DNA of 5,621 nucleotides from Anaerolineaceae bacterium (GTDB lineage: Bacteria; Chloroflexota; Anaerolineae; Anaerolineales; Anaerolineaceae). The translations under genes and the position numbers were made by a program. The notes below the pieces were generated by a model, which did no database searches, had not been told where the DNA came from, and saw nothing but the letters and a program-made list of their open reading frames with translations. Positions 1-5,621 of the stretch are shown piece after piece. The stretch spans positions 1 through 5,621 of the forward strand of contig DMDF01000171.1 of NCBI GenBank assembly GCA_003446605.1, written 5' to 3'. Each line of letters starts with the position of its first letter. Position 1 is the first letter of the stretch.

Positions 1-107
1 AATAGTTTGGCACGTTCCAGATCACCATCATGGTTGGCTGCGATATCCGCAATGAAATACACGGGGTGTTGCATTCCGATTTCGTGCTTGCCAATTTTCA
101 TGGTCAT
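1..107 (-). CDS. N-acetylneuraminate/pseudaminate synthase family protein (NeuB/PseI/SpsE), N-terminal fragment
   Basis: Only the first 35 codons are present; the gene runs off the left edge. The peptide starts MTMKIGKHEIG and continues into FIADIAANHDGDLERAK (residues 18-34). This is the hallmark N-terminal strand and loop of the NeuB TIM-barrel family, usually written as AEIGxNHxGDxxxAK. Family members condense phosphoenolpyruvate with a six-carbon N-acyl sugar to make a nine-carbon acid (Neu5Ac, legionaminic or pseudaminic acid) in the cytoplasm. The ATG at 107 is chosen because AAGGAG (114-119) lies six bases upstream; an in-frame ATG at 101 is possible but too far from it. It starts 22 bases after the reductase gene, so the two are probably co-transcribed. 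Substrate preference cannot be judged from this fragment. The gene is too short to be found by ORF length alone. Confidence 0.85.
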   Translation of the reverse strand, partial: MTMKIGKHEIGMQHPVYFIADIAANHDGDLERAKL

Positions 108-113
108 TTTGCT

Positions 114-119
114 CTCCTT
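114..119 (-). promoter_or_regulatory. Strong ribosome binding site of the nonulosonate synthase gene
   Basis: AAGGAG on the minus strand lies six bases before the ATG at 107. It is the best Shine-Dalgarno match in the window and fixes the start of this truncated gene. Confidence 0.8.
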
Positions 120-129
120 CCAAATACCA

Positions 130-1053
130 CTATTCTATATTGAGATTGTAAATGCGTTGTGCAAGACCGTCTTTATAATCCTCATAAAAGCGATCCAACC
201 CGTCCTGCTGGGAAGGGAGTTGGATACCAAGCGCCTTTTCTAGTTTCCCGGGATTAAGCGCTAGATTAAGTGAGCGGGGAGCCGTCAAAAAATCTGCCTC
301 CTGTACTGAGCGTGGGGAGACCAGCTCTTCATTCAATCCCCATTTCCGTGCTATTTCTACTCCAAAACTGTATTTGCTTTGAGATTGCGGGCTGGTCACG
401 TGGTAGATCCCATGTAAATCCTTTTCGATACCCTTCATTAAAGTCTCTGCCAGATCGAGTACATAGAAGGGGCTGAATTCCATATCCGTGAATCCATACA
501 TGGGTTTGCCAGCCTGCAAATTCCGCAGGAAAAACTCCGCAAGACTATGCCTACCGGAGATACTGTACCCGTAGAAATTCACCCTCGCGATAAAAGCTGA
601 ATAACTTACCTGCCGCACAGCTTGCTCACCGGCAAGTTTGGTTTGGGCATACACGCTCACTGGATGGGTGGCGTCCGTTTCGACATATTTCCCCTCTTGT
701 GTGCCATCGAAAACCGCATCCGTTGAGATGTGGACCATTTTGACGCTGTGTTGTTCGCATTCCTCCGCAAGCCAACCGGGTAATTCTGCGTTTAAAAATC
801 GGGCTCGATCAGGATCCTGCTCACAGGCATCAATATCCGCCAGTGCAGCACAATGAACCAGCAAGTCTGGTTTATAGCATTCGATCAGGGTACGAGCGTT
901 CTTTTCTTCAGTAAGGTCTTCAGATTGAACCGTGAAAGGGAGATCTGTGAGAACGTGGCTGTGAACAATGCCATCTATTGTATGTTCCGATGCAAATCGC
1001 AAACAGAAATTCAAACCTAATAAACCGCTGGCGCCACTTACCAGAACTCGCAT
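130..1053 (-). CDS. RmlD-like sugar-nucleotide reductase (extended/atypical SDR)
   Basis: This 307-residue protein of the dTDP-4-dehydrorhamnose reductase (RmlD/RfbD) superfamily probably reduces the 4-keto group of a nucleotide-linked 6-deoxy sugar with NAD(P)H in the cytoplasm. Visible motifs are a Rossmann dinucleotide site GASGLLG (residues 7-13), CAALADIDACE (68-78), ISTDAVFDG (109-117), the catalytic YxxxK pair Tyr135/Lys139 in YAQTK, and APRSLNLAL (258-266), which resembles the RmlD substrate-binding end. Length is normal for the family. The ATG start has GGAG (1061-1064) seven bases upstream, and the gene follows the 4,6-dehydratase by 15 bases. It is probably not a true rhamnose reductase, because its dehydratase neighbour is of the UDP-GlcNAc (PseB) type and no rmlA/B/C is seen; a FnlB/CapF-like or novel specificity is as likely. 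The stop is TAG. Confidence 0.82.
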   Translation of the reverse strand: MRVLVSGASGLLGLNFCLRFASEHTIDGIVHSHVLTDLPFTVQSEDLTEEKNARTLIECYKPDLLVHCAALADIDACEQDPDRARFLNAELPGWLAEECEQHSVKMVHISTDAVFDGTQEGKYVETDATHPVSVYAQTKLAGEQAVRQVSYSAFIARVNFYGYSISGRHSLAEFFLRNLQAGKPMYGFTDMEFSPFYVLDLAETLMKGIEKDLHGIYHVTSPQSQSKYSFGVEIARKWGLNEELVSPRSVQEADFLTAPRSLNLALNPGKLEKALGIQLPSQQDGLDRFYEDYKDGLAQRIYNLNIE

Positions 1054-1068
1054 ACCATTACTCCGTCT

Positions 1069-2064
1069 TTATTTATCTGCTGTAGTCTCGAAGGGTGTAA
1101 TAAATTCCTGAATCTCATCAACATCCAACCAATCGGTATTGGTATTGGATACATAACGGAAATCGTCATCGATTTTCTTCCCCAGGTTTTCCCATTCATG
1201 ACCAAACCATAATGCAGCTGCAGGCTGTACCACATACATATCCTCCAGTTCGATCACAGTGCGAGCTTCATCCTCTGAGATAAGTACCTCATGTAGTTTT
1301 TCTCCCGGACGAATACCGACAATATCGATCTTTGCTTCTGGCGCAACAGCACGTGCCAGATCAATGACCTTCATACTGGGAATCTTGGGGACAAATACCT
1401 CACCACCGTGCATTTCTTCCAGGCAACGAATCACGAATCGTACCCCTTGTTCCAGAGATATCCAGAAGCGCGTCATACGATCATCAGTGATGGTGATCGA
1501 ACCAGATTTGCGCTGGCGCAAGAAAACAGGCACAACGCTCCCGCGGCTACCAACCACATTGCCATAACGCACGCAACTGAAACGGGTTTCCCGCCCACCA
1601 GCATACGCATTGCTTTGAACAAACAATTTTTCAGCAGCTAACTTGGTAGCGCCATATAGATTAATGGGGTTGACCGCTTTATCCGTGCTGAGCGCAATAA
1701 CCCGTTTGACATTCGCATCCAGGGCTGCATCGATCACATTGCTGCTGCCGAGGATATTTGTTTTTACTGCTTCCATCGGATTATATTCACAGGCAGGCAC
1801 CTGTTTTAAAGCAGCCGCATGCACCACATAATCAACACCCTGAAATGCGCGGCGCAAGCGTTCCTGATCACGAATATCGCCAATAAAGTAACGCAAATTC
1901 TCGCTTTGAAAACCCATCTGGCGCATTTCATGCTGTTTCTGCTCATCACGACTGTATACGATCAGTTTAGCCGGATGAAATTCTTTTAACATGATCTCGA
2001 TGAATTTTTTTCCGAATGAACCGGTGCCACCGGTAACCAGGATCACTTTATCATTCCAGTTCAT
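1069..2064 (-). CDS. pseB: UDP-N-acetylglucosamine 4,6-dehydratase (inverting), PseB/FlaA1 type
   Basis: This 331-residue SDR closely resembles Helicobacter FlaA1/PseB in length and motif order. That enzyme converts UDP-GlcNAc to UDP-2-acetamido-2,6-dideoxy-L-arabino-hexos-4-ulose, removing water across C4-C6 and inverting C5. Visible are the NAD(P) site TGGTGSFG (11-18), YSRDEQKQ (37-44), HAAALKQVPACEYNP (82-96), the catalytic segment STDKA (126-130: Thr127, Asp128, Lys129) in place of a plain SDR serine site, YGATK (137-141), RYGNVVGSRGSVVP (166-179), MTRFWI (197-202), HGGEVFVPKIPSMK (219-232) and GIRPGEKLHE (250-259). It is a soluble short form lacking the membrane segments of CapD/PglF enzymes. 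The ATG start has GAGGA (2075-2079) ten bases upstream, overlapping the stop of the preceding methyltransferase gene; the gap is 13 bases. The family call is firm. The pathway (pseudaminate or another sugar) is uncertain because no PseC aminotransferase lies in the window. Confidence 0.92.
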   Translation of the reverse strand: MNWNDKVILVTGGTGSFGKKFIEIMLKEFHPAKLIVYSRDEQKQHEMRQMGFQSENLRYFIGDIRDQERLRRAFQGVDYVVHAAALKQVPACEYNPMEAVKTNILGSSNVIDAALDANVKRVIALSTDKAVNPINLYGATKLAAEKLFVQSNAYAGGRETRFSCVRYGNVVGSRGSVVPVFLRQRKSGSITITDDRMTRFWISLEQGVRFVIRCLEEMHGGEVFVPKIPSMKVIDLARAVAPEAKIDIVGIRPGEKLHEVLISEDEARTVIELEDMYVVQPAAALWFGHEWENLGKKIDDDFRYVSNTNTDWLDVDEIQEFITPFETTADK

Positions 2065-2077
2065 ATTTCTATTATCC

Positions 2078-2944
2078 TCATTCTTCTTTCTTTTTAATAA
2101 CGATCAGCGGATACTGCCCATTCTCTCCGAAATAACGTGGAAACAATTCTTCCAGCCCGTAAAGAATGCCTAATCTTACTTTTCCACACCACCCTTTGTG
2201 TATGACTGCCCTTAGAAATCGAACGCTGACCGATCGCCAAACATAGATGCGCGCATTGTATTCAGGCAAAATTTCTCTTTTGAAAGTAGAGGCATCAAAT
2301 TTTTCCACAAAGGTACCAGTTGGTTTTGTGGTTGTTTGCTGTTTTTTCGGTGGCACTTTTTTCGCAGCCGGATCAATCCTGATCTCCCTTTGGAATAATC
2401 TTTCTCCCAGTTTGATGAGACCGTTTGCGCGCGCCATCAATGGGGAATAATTCCAGCCGTTCACAATCACTGCGGACGCACCTGATTTAAGCACACGGAA
2501 TGCCTCTTTATAAGCCCTCTTCCGTCCTTCGATAGGTAAATGATGAAAGGTGTGTAAGGAAACAATGTCATCAAATACACCCTCGTTGAAGGGTAAGTTT
2601 GCCACATCTGCTACGATAAAAAGACCATGATCACCAATCCGTTTGCGCGCATCCACCAGCGCCACATGAGAAAGGTCAAGGCATACACGATAAGAATAAC
2701 CCTGTGAATAGGTCAGATATTCTGGATATTGGATTGGCCCTGAACCGGCATCGAGAATATATTTTCCCGAATGGGTTAGATGCCGGTTGATCCTCAAATG
2801 ACATTTGTGAATGTAATTTCGTGAGACGGGACGCAAATCCTCATAATGAGCATTCTGGTAGACGCCTTCTTCAGTCACCTGCCAACCGATACTGTTATAA
2901 AAGTCCTTTACTTCCTGGATATTAAAATCGCTCATCGAACTCAC
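2078..2944 (-). CDS. Class I SAM-dependent methyltransferase, glycan-locus type
   Basis: This 288-residue cytoplasmic protein has a central methyltransferase fold. Motif I is ILDAGSGP (63-70), the acidic residue ending strand 2 is Asp90 in CLDLS, motif III is VADVANLPF (111-119), followed by DDIVSLHTFHHLP (125-137) and the post-motif EAFRVLKSG (147-155). An N-terminal segment (about 1-60) containing FYNSIGW precedes the fold. A Lys/Thr-rich low-complexity stretch (about 195-209) interrupts the C-terminal half. The acceptor cannot be read from sequence; the context suggests O-methylation of a sugar in the exported glycan. The start shown is GTG, sharing a four-base GTGA overlap with the stop of the preceding glycosyltransferase gene, which suggests translational coupling. 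An ATG at 2935 (three codons later) is an alternative: AAAGGA at 2948-2953 is only 3 bases from the GTG but 12 from the ATG, so the start is unsettled. It could also act on a lipid or small molecule. Confidence 0.85.
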   Translation of the reverse strand: MSSMSDFNIQEVKDFYNSIGWQVTEEGVYQNAHYEDLRPVSRNYIHKCHLRINRHLTHSGKYILDAGSGPIQYPEYLTYSQGYSYRVCLDLSHVALVDARKRIGDHGLFIVADVANLPFNEGVFDDIVSLHTFHHLPIEGRKRAYKEAFRVLKSGASAVIVNGWNYSPLMARANGLIKLGERLFQREIRIDPAAKKVPPKKQQTTTKPTGTFVEKFDASTFKREILPEYNARIYVWRSVSVRFLRAVIHKGWCGKVRLGILYGLEELFPRYFGENGQYPLIVIKKKEE

Positions 2945-4581
2945 ATTTCCTTTGCATCACGAATTTTTGCCCAGTCCAACGGTTCCCCAAGCAAGTAACG
3001 GAAAGTTGCTTCGTATTCCTTTCTACCTTCAGGCGAAAGTACCTTTGAAAGAGGGGTCTGTTCATAATCTTCCCACAAACTCACCAAATGCCAGGGGATT
3101 GGTCTGGGAAAATCGAAGAAGAAACGATAGGCGTACGCCCAAGCTAATTCAATTTCACGATCGGTTAAACGATTCCCTTGCGGATCCTGTAAGATAGACC
3201 CGATCAATTTATAGTATTTCACCCAGGATTGCGGGTCTTTGGTAAATCCCTTGCCCTTATAATGGGTTTTCCCTGCCACAATGACCGGAATACCACTCAT
3301 CGCCATTTCCAACCCCACTGTGGTTGTATAAACCAGCCCCAGGTCGGCTGCTGCGATCAAATCATAGGTATTGGTTGGATCATCCGGCTTGATGAGATGG
3401 ATATGTTCCGGCAGGTCAGGTGAGACATGTTCGATAACATCCACCATCGATTGTCCATGGATCAGCATTTCACCTGGATGGATACGAATAACCAACTGTA
3501 CATTCGGCTTGCCCATGAAATATTGCAGGGTTCGTACGATCCATTCTTCCATGGTATGGGTGAACACTTCTCTCCCCAATGTCAGGCTATCACCTAAAAC
3601 ATTGGTAGCCAATAAAACCACAGGTCGTTCGTCATCTAACCCCAATTCCTTGCGAGCTTGAGCCACACCCTTTGCTGGTGCGCGCTGCCACAAGCGAGAA
3701 AAGTTCTTCCAAATGGACGCTTTACGCCGTGATTCAAACAGTTCATGGATCTTGCGTGTCTCCGCTCGATCCAGAGGCACATCCATATAAGCTTCCCACA
3801 AAGCATCGGTTTCCTGCTCCATTACTTTTGCATTTTGTGCGATCCAAACACGCTGGCGCTGGTCACCAAATTCATAGGTGGTTACCGGGATACCCAGATA
3901 ACTTGCCACCTCGTACATTACAGCAAATTCCTGTATCGTCCCATTAGGAATCACAACAACATCCGGTTTATTTGTGCTCAACCATGAAAGCGCACTGCGT
4001 GCGACGCTTTCATTCCTATCTAATCGCATTTTGTAAACAGGATTGTCTGTATCCACATCCTCGACCTGCAGTGTATATTGGCTGTCAAACCTGGTTATCT
4101 GTTCAATCCTTTGTACCAGGTCAGTCGGAAGAGTTTTATAACCGGCATAGACATTAAGAAATGAAAATGCCCTGACAAAAGGATTGAGCTTCTTGAGAAC
4201 ATCCTGTGCATACAAATTTTGGCGACGCAGATCAAAGCGGTTAATGGGATTTTGCCAATCGTGATAGGGCAAAAAACCCAAATACACATCATGCCCCATT
4301 CCAGAAAAAACCGTACTGATCAAAGCGGCATGACTGATCCAATAGTGCAGGGTAGCAAAAACAAGGATCTTTTTCTTTTCCTTGTTTTCGACTTCATGTT
4401 TCTGTAAATAATCAACCAGCTCTGGAATTCTCTTCTCGAGATCAGAAAGAGAAAACCGGCTGCGTAATCCTTTACTGCGATTGCGTATCAACCAATAAAG
4501 TTCAACAGTCAGGGGAATTTCACCGAGGATATTTTTCATCAATTCTTTGGTTTTTCGCTGGGAATTATCGCTATTTTCCAT
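2941..4581 (-). CDS. GT-B-like capsule polysaccharide glycosyltransferase (KpsC/KpsS-reminiscent)
   Basis: This 546-residue soluble protein probably transfers a sugar in building or capping a surface polysaccharide. The N-terminal half has a GT-B-like opening, KKILVFATLHYWISHAALIS (about residues 70-89), followed by FSGMGHDVYLGFLP, and IPNGTIQEF (211-219). The C-terminal half has strand VQLVIRIHPGE (361-371), VYTTTVGLEMAMSGIPVIVA (417-436) and HYKGKGFTKDP (440-450). A His-Pro loop followed by a TTVGLEMA helix and a G-K-T-HY-x-KGFT segment recalls capsule-synthesis proteins such as the Kdo transferases KpsC/KpsS and, more distantly, the CDP-glycerol transferases. There is no signal peptide or membrane helix. 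I chose the ATG at 4581 because GGTGAT (4589-4594), complementary to the 16S 3' end, lies seven bases upstream. In-frame ATG 4596 and TTG 4611 would add 5 or 10 residues but lack a good binding site. It overlaps the preceding frame by 11 bases. The donor sugar is unknown. Confidence 0.75.
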   Translation of the reverse strand: MENSDNSQRKTKELMKNILGEIPLTVELYWLIRNRSKGLRSRFSLSDLEKRIPELVDYLQKHEVENKEKKKILVFATLHYWISHAALISTVFSGMGHDVYLGFLPYHDWQNPINRFDLRRQNLYAQDVLKKLNPFVRAFSFLNVYAGYKTLPTDLVQRIEQITRFDSQYTLQVEDVDTDNPVYKMRLDRNESVARSALSWLSTNKPDVVVIPNGTIQEFAVMYEVASYLGIPVTTYEFGDQRQRVWIAQNAKVMEQETDALWEAYMDVPLDRAETRKIHELFESRRKASIWKNFSRLWQRAPAKGVAQARKELGLDDERPVVLLATNVLGDSLTLGREVFTHTMEEWIVRTLQYFMGKPNVQLVIRIHPGEMLIHGQSMVDVIEHVSPDLPEHIHLIKPDDPTNTYDLIAAADLGLVYTTTVGLEMAMSGIPVIVAGKTHYKGKGFTKDPQSWVKYYKLIGSILQDPQGNRLTDREIELAWAYAYRFFFDFPRPIPWHLVSLWEDYEQTPLSKVLSPEGRKEYEATFRYLLGEPLDWAKIRDAKEM

Positions 4582-4966
4582 GTTTCTTATCACCATTTTC
4601 AAAGTTTTCAATCTGCCAGCTCAAGGCAGGTCTGATGGGTCCTAAACGCGTTTCAATCCACTGCATACCGGGAGCGCCAGCCGGGTCAACATTGAAAAGC
4701 AGCGCTTGATCATCCTGAAAATATCGTTTGATCATATAGGTACTGGCGTTCACTCCTACCACATAACGCCCTTCATTCAATAAGTTAGCGGGAATCTCAC
4801 AGCGGCTGATATAGCGACCTGCTTCACGAACAGTCTGACTTTCATACAAGCGTGCATCATCGGTATCAAAGGACGTAAAGATGTATTCTCCTTGGGTAGT
4901 CAATAGATAGATGCCCACCCGCAGCCCTTTGATCTGTTTTTCCAACTCATATTCGATTTCGAGCAT
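4571..4966 (-). CDS. Wzt-like C-terminal glycan-binding domain, separated from its ATPase by an in-frame TAG
   Basis: From its only ATG this frame gives 131 residues, predicted beta-rich, starting MLEIEYELEKQIKGLRVGIY and ending in APGMQW, RLGPIRPALSWQIEN (107-121) and a basic tail. In Wzt-type exporters such a domain follows the ATPase in the same polypeptide, folds as an immunoglobulin-like sandwich and recognises the finished glycan (often its modified non-reducing end) on the cytoplasmic face. The EPFMLEIEYE phrase corresponds to an early strand of that domain. The coding sequence clearly continues upstream of this ATG: the 36 preceding codons, in the same frame, give residues such as KPIAIRILNKQGDIAEVV that look like the first strand. 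A protein starting here would therefore lack part of the fold. A weak GGAA lies 6-9 bases before the ATG, so reinitiation is possible but unconvincing. Most likely it is the 3' part of a broken or read-through wzt. The stop is TAG, followed one codon later by in-frame TAA. Confidence 0.72.
   Translation of the reverse strand: MLEIEYELEKQIKGLRVGIYLLTTQGEYIFTSFDTDDARLYESQTVREAGRYISRCEIPANLLNEGRYVVGVNASTYMIKRYFQDDQALLFNVDPAGAPGMQWIETRLGPIRPALSWQIENFENGDKKHGK
4589..4594 (-). promoter_or_regulatory. Ribosome binding site deciding the glycosyltransferase start
   Basis: GGTGAT on the minus strand complements the AUCACC segment of the 16S rRNA 3' end and lies seven bases before the ATG at 4581. The longer candidates at 4596 and 4611 have only A/T-rich sequence upstream, so 4581 is preferred. 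Confidence 0.5.
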
Positions 4967-5077
4967 GAAAGGTTCCGTTGAACGAACAACTTCGGCAATG
5001 TCACCCTGTTTATTCAGAATACGAATGGCGATGGGTTTGAAAGGCTTGCTGGCTGTAGCAACCTCTTCAGGCTGCTA
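4967..5077 (-). other. In-frame TAG and 36-codon linker joining the two halves of a wzt-like gene
   Basis: After the TAG at 5077-5075 the same frame stays open through QPEEVATASKPFKPIAIRIL and NKQGDIAEVVRSTEPF straight into the ATG at 4966. A variable linker rich in Pro, Glu and Ala followed by a first beta strand is what is expected between the ATPase and glycan-binding domains of Wzt. No ATG, GTG or TTG occurs in this stretch, so it cannot be the 5' end of a conventionally started separate gene. One base change (CAG to TAG, coding strand) would explain the break. A weak stem-loop (GGTTGCT, loop ACAGCC, AGCAA-G-CC; 5063-5043) begins 11 bases after the TAG. Confidence 0.75.
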
Positions 5078-5621
5078 GGTTTTTTGCATTTCTTCCGTTA
5101 GCCCTTTGGAAAGATAACGGTCTACTGCCTGGGGTGTGGGCGCCCGCATGACAAGCTTACCCTGGTCCAAAACGATCGTCTCCTGCGTCAAACGCAGAAT
5201 GGCCGACATATTATGGCTCACAAAAAGGACCGTGCGCCCCTCCTGGGCAACGTCGCTCATCTTTCCGAGGCATTTTTGTTGAAATTCGGCATCCCCCACC
5301 GCCAAAACCTCATCCACCACCAGGATTTCCGGTTCCAGGTGCGCTGCCACTGCAAAAGCCAGGCGCAGGTACATGCCGCTGGAAAAGCGTTTGACCGGCG
5401 TATCAATAAACTTGTCCACCTCTGAAAAGGCTACGATTTCATCAAATTTGCGGTCGATCTCTTCCCGGTGCATGCCCAAAATGGCGCCATTCAGGTAGAT
5501 ATTCTCGCGGCCGGAAAGCTCAGGATGAAAACCGGTTCCCACCTCGAGCAAAGAGCCCACCCGGCCGTGAATTTCCCCAAAGCCCAGCGTGGGGTCAGTG
5601 ACCCGTGAGAGGATCTTCAGC
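5075..5621 (-). CDS. Polysaccharide-export ABC transporter ATP-binding protein (Wzt/TagH-like), 5' end outside window
   Basis: The frame is open to the right edge. The 181 visible residues begin LKILSRVTDPTLGFGEIHGR, the stretch that normally follows the Walker A GKSTLLK motif, so only the N-terminal part with Walker A is missing. Visible are the Q-loop region LLEVGTGFHPELSGRENIYL (24-43), the family-specific signature FSSGMYLRLAFAVA (79-92) in place of LSGGQ, Walker B and D-loop ILVVDEVLAVGD (99-110, catalytic Glu104), and the switch histidine His136 in VLFVSHNM. The SSGMY signature and VGTGFHPELSGREN segment are typical of exporters of O-antigen, capsule or teichoic acid. The ATPase energises glycan transport across the inner membrane with a Wzm-type permease, expected upstream. 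The protein ends at TAG just after the conserved AVDRYL segment (165-170), where long Wzt proteins continue into a glycan-binding domain. That domain lies downstream in the same frame. GTG at 5560 is an internal valine, not a start. Confidence 0.9.
   Translation of the reverse strand, partial: LKILSRVTDPTLGFGEIHGRVGSLLEVGTGFHPELSGRENIYLNGAILGMHREEIDRKFDEIVAFSEVDKFIDTPVKRFSSGMYLRLAFAVAAHLEPEILVVDEVLAVGDAEFQQKCLGKMSDVAQEGRTVLFVSHNMSAILRLTQETIVLDQGKLVMRAPTPQAVDRYLSKGLTEEMQKT

Noticed and set aside
108..129. Promoter or terminator between reductase and synthase genes
   Set aside because: Only 22 bases, filled by a ribosome binding site, with no -35/-10 pair or hairpin visible.
130..132. Genome-wide reassignment of TAG to an amino acid
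   Set aside because: The reductase gene ends in TAG at 132-130. Reading through it would run out of frame across the synthase start for more than 30 codons of unconvincing protein, so TAG acts as a real stop here. The glycan-binding frame also ends in TAG.
7..243. Plus-strand open frame with hydrophobic stretch
   Set aside because: It lies antisense to the synthase start and reductase end, both with clear family motifs and a strong ribosome site; it has no recognisable domain and is a shadow.
1135..1149. Short tandem repeat GGTATT GGTATT GGA
   Set aside because: Only two units inside the dehydratase coding region, encoding Asn-Thr-Asn-Thr-Asp near the C-terminus; too short to be a meaningful repeat.
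3371..3947. Plus-strand open frames opposite the glycosyltransferase
   Set aside because: Their Cys/Ser/Arg-rich composition matches no family I know, and they are antisense to a well-supported gene.
5043..5063. Rho-independent terminator after the ATPase part
   Set aside because: The stem is short with a bulge and is not followed by a T run on the minus strand; it sits within coding-like sequence.
5075..5090. Frameshift in the six-base A run just before the wzt TAG
   Set aside because: The frames before and after the TAG are identical and both read as sensible Wzt protein, so no insertion or deletion is needed; a single substitution suffices.

Overview
All genes lie on the minus strand. 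They form one tightly packed, apparently co-transcribed block of a surface-polysaccharide locus (O-antigen, capsule or S-layer-type glycan) of the ABC-transporter (Wzm/Wzt) kind. Gaps are 13-22 bases, with overlaps of 4 and about 11 bases, and I see no terminator, tRNA, rRNA, CRISPR array or mobile element. The organism is a bacterium of about 45-55% GC. The phrasing of the Wzt C-terminal part reminds me of Chloroflexota (Anaerolineae-like) export ATPases, but that is a low-confidence impression.

In transcription order, right to left: (1) the 3' part of a Wzt-like polysaccharide-export ATPase (5621-5075), ending at a TAG; (2) a second open frame (4966-4571) that looks like the Wzt C-terminal glycan-recognition domain, in the same reading frame as (1) and joined to it by 36 stop-free codons, so (1) and (2) look like one gene split by a single in-frame TAG; (3) a GT-B-like, KpsC/KpsS-reminiscent capsule glycosyltransferase (about 4581-2941); (4) a class I SAM-dependent methyltransferase (2944-2078); (5) a PseB/FlaA1-type UDP-GlcNAc 4,6-dehydratase (2064-1069); (6) an RmlD-like sugar-nucleotide reductase (1053-130); (7) the first 35 codons of a NeuB/PseI/SpsE-type nonulosonate synthase (107-1).

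Taken together, genes 5-7 supply an unusual sugar, probably a sialic-acid-like nonulosonate or a 6-deoxy-N-acetylhexosamine. Genes 3-4 build or cap the chain, and genes 1-2 recognise and export it. The main point of interest is the TAG inside wzt, which coincides with a drop in GC from about 55% to about 46%. The second is the dehydratase-reductase-synthase order, with no PseC-type aminotransferase in view. I found no wholly new type of system here.
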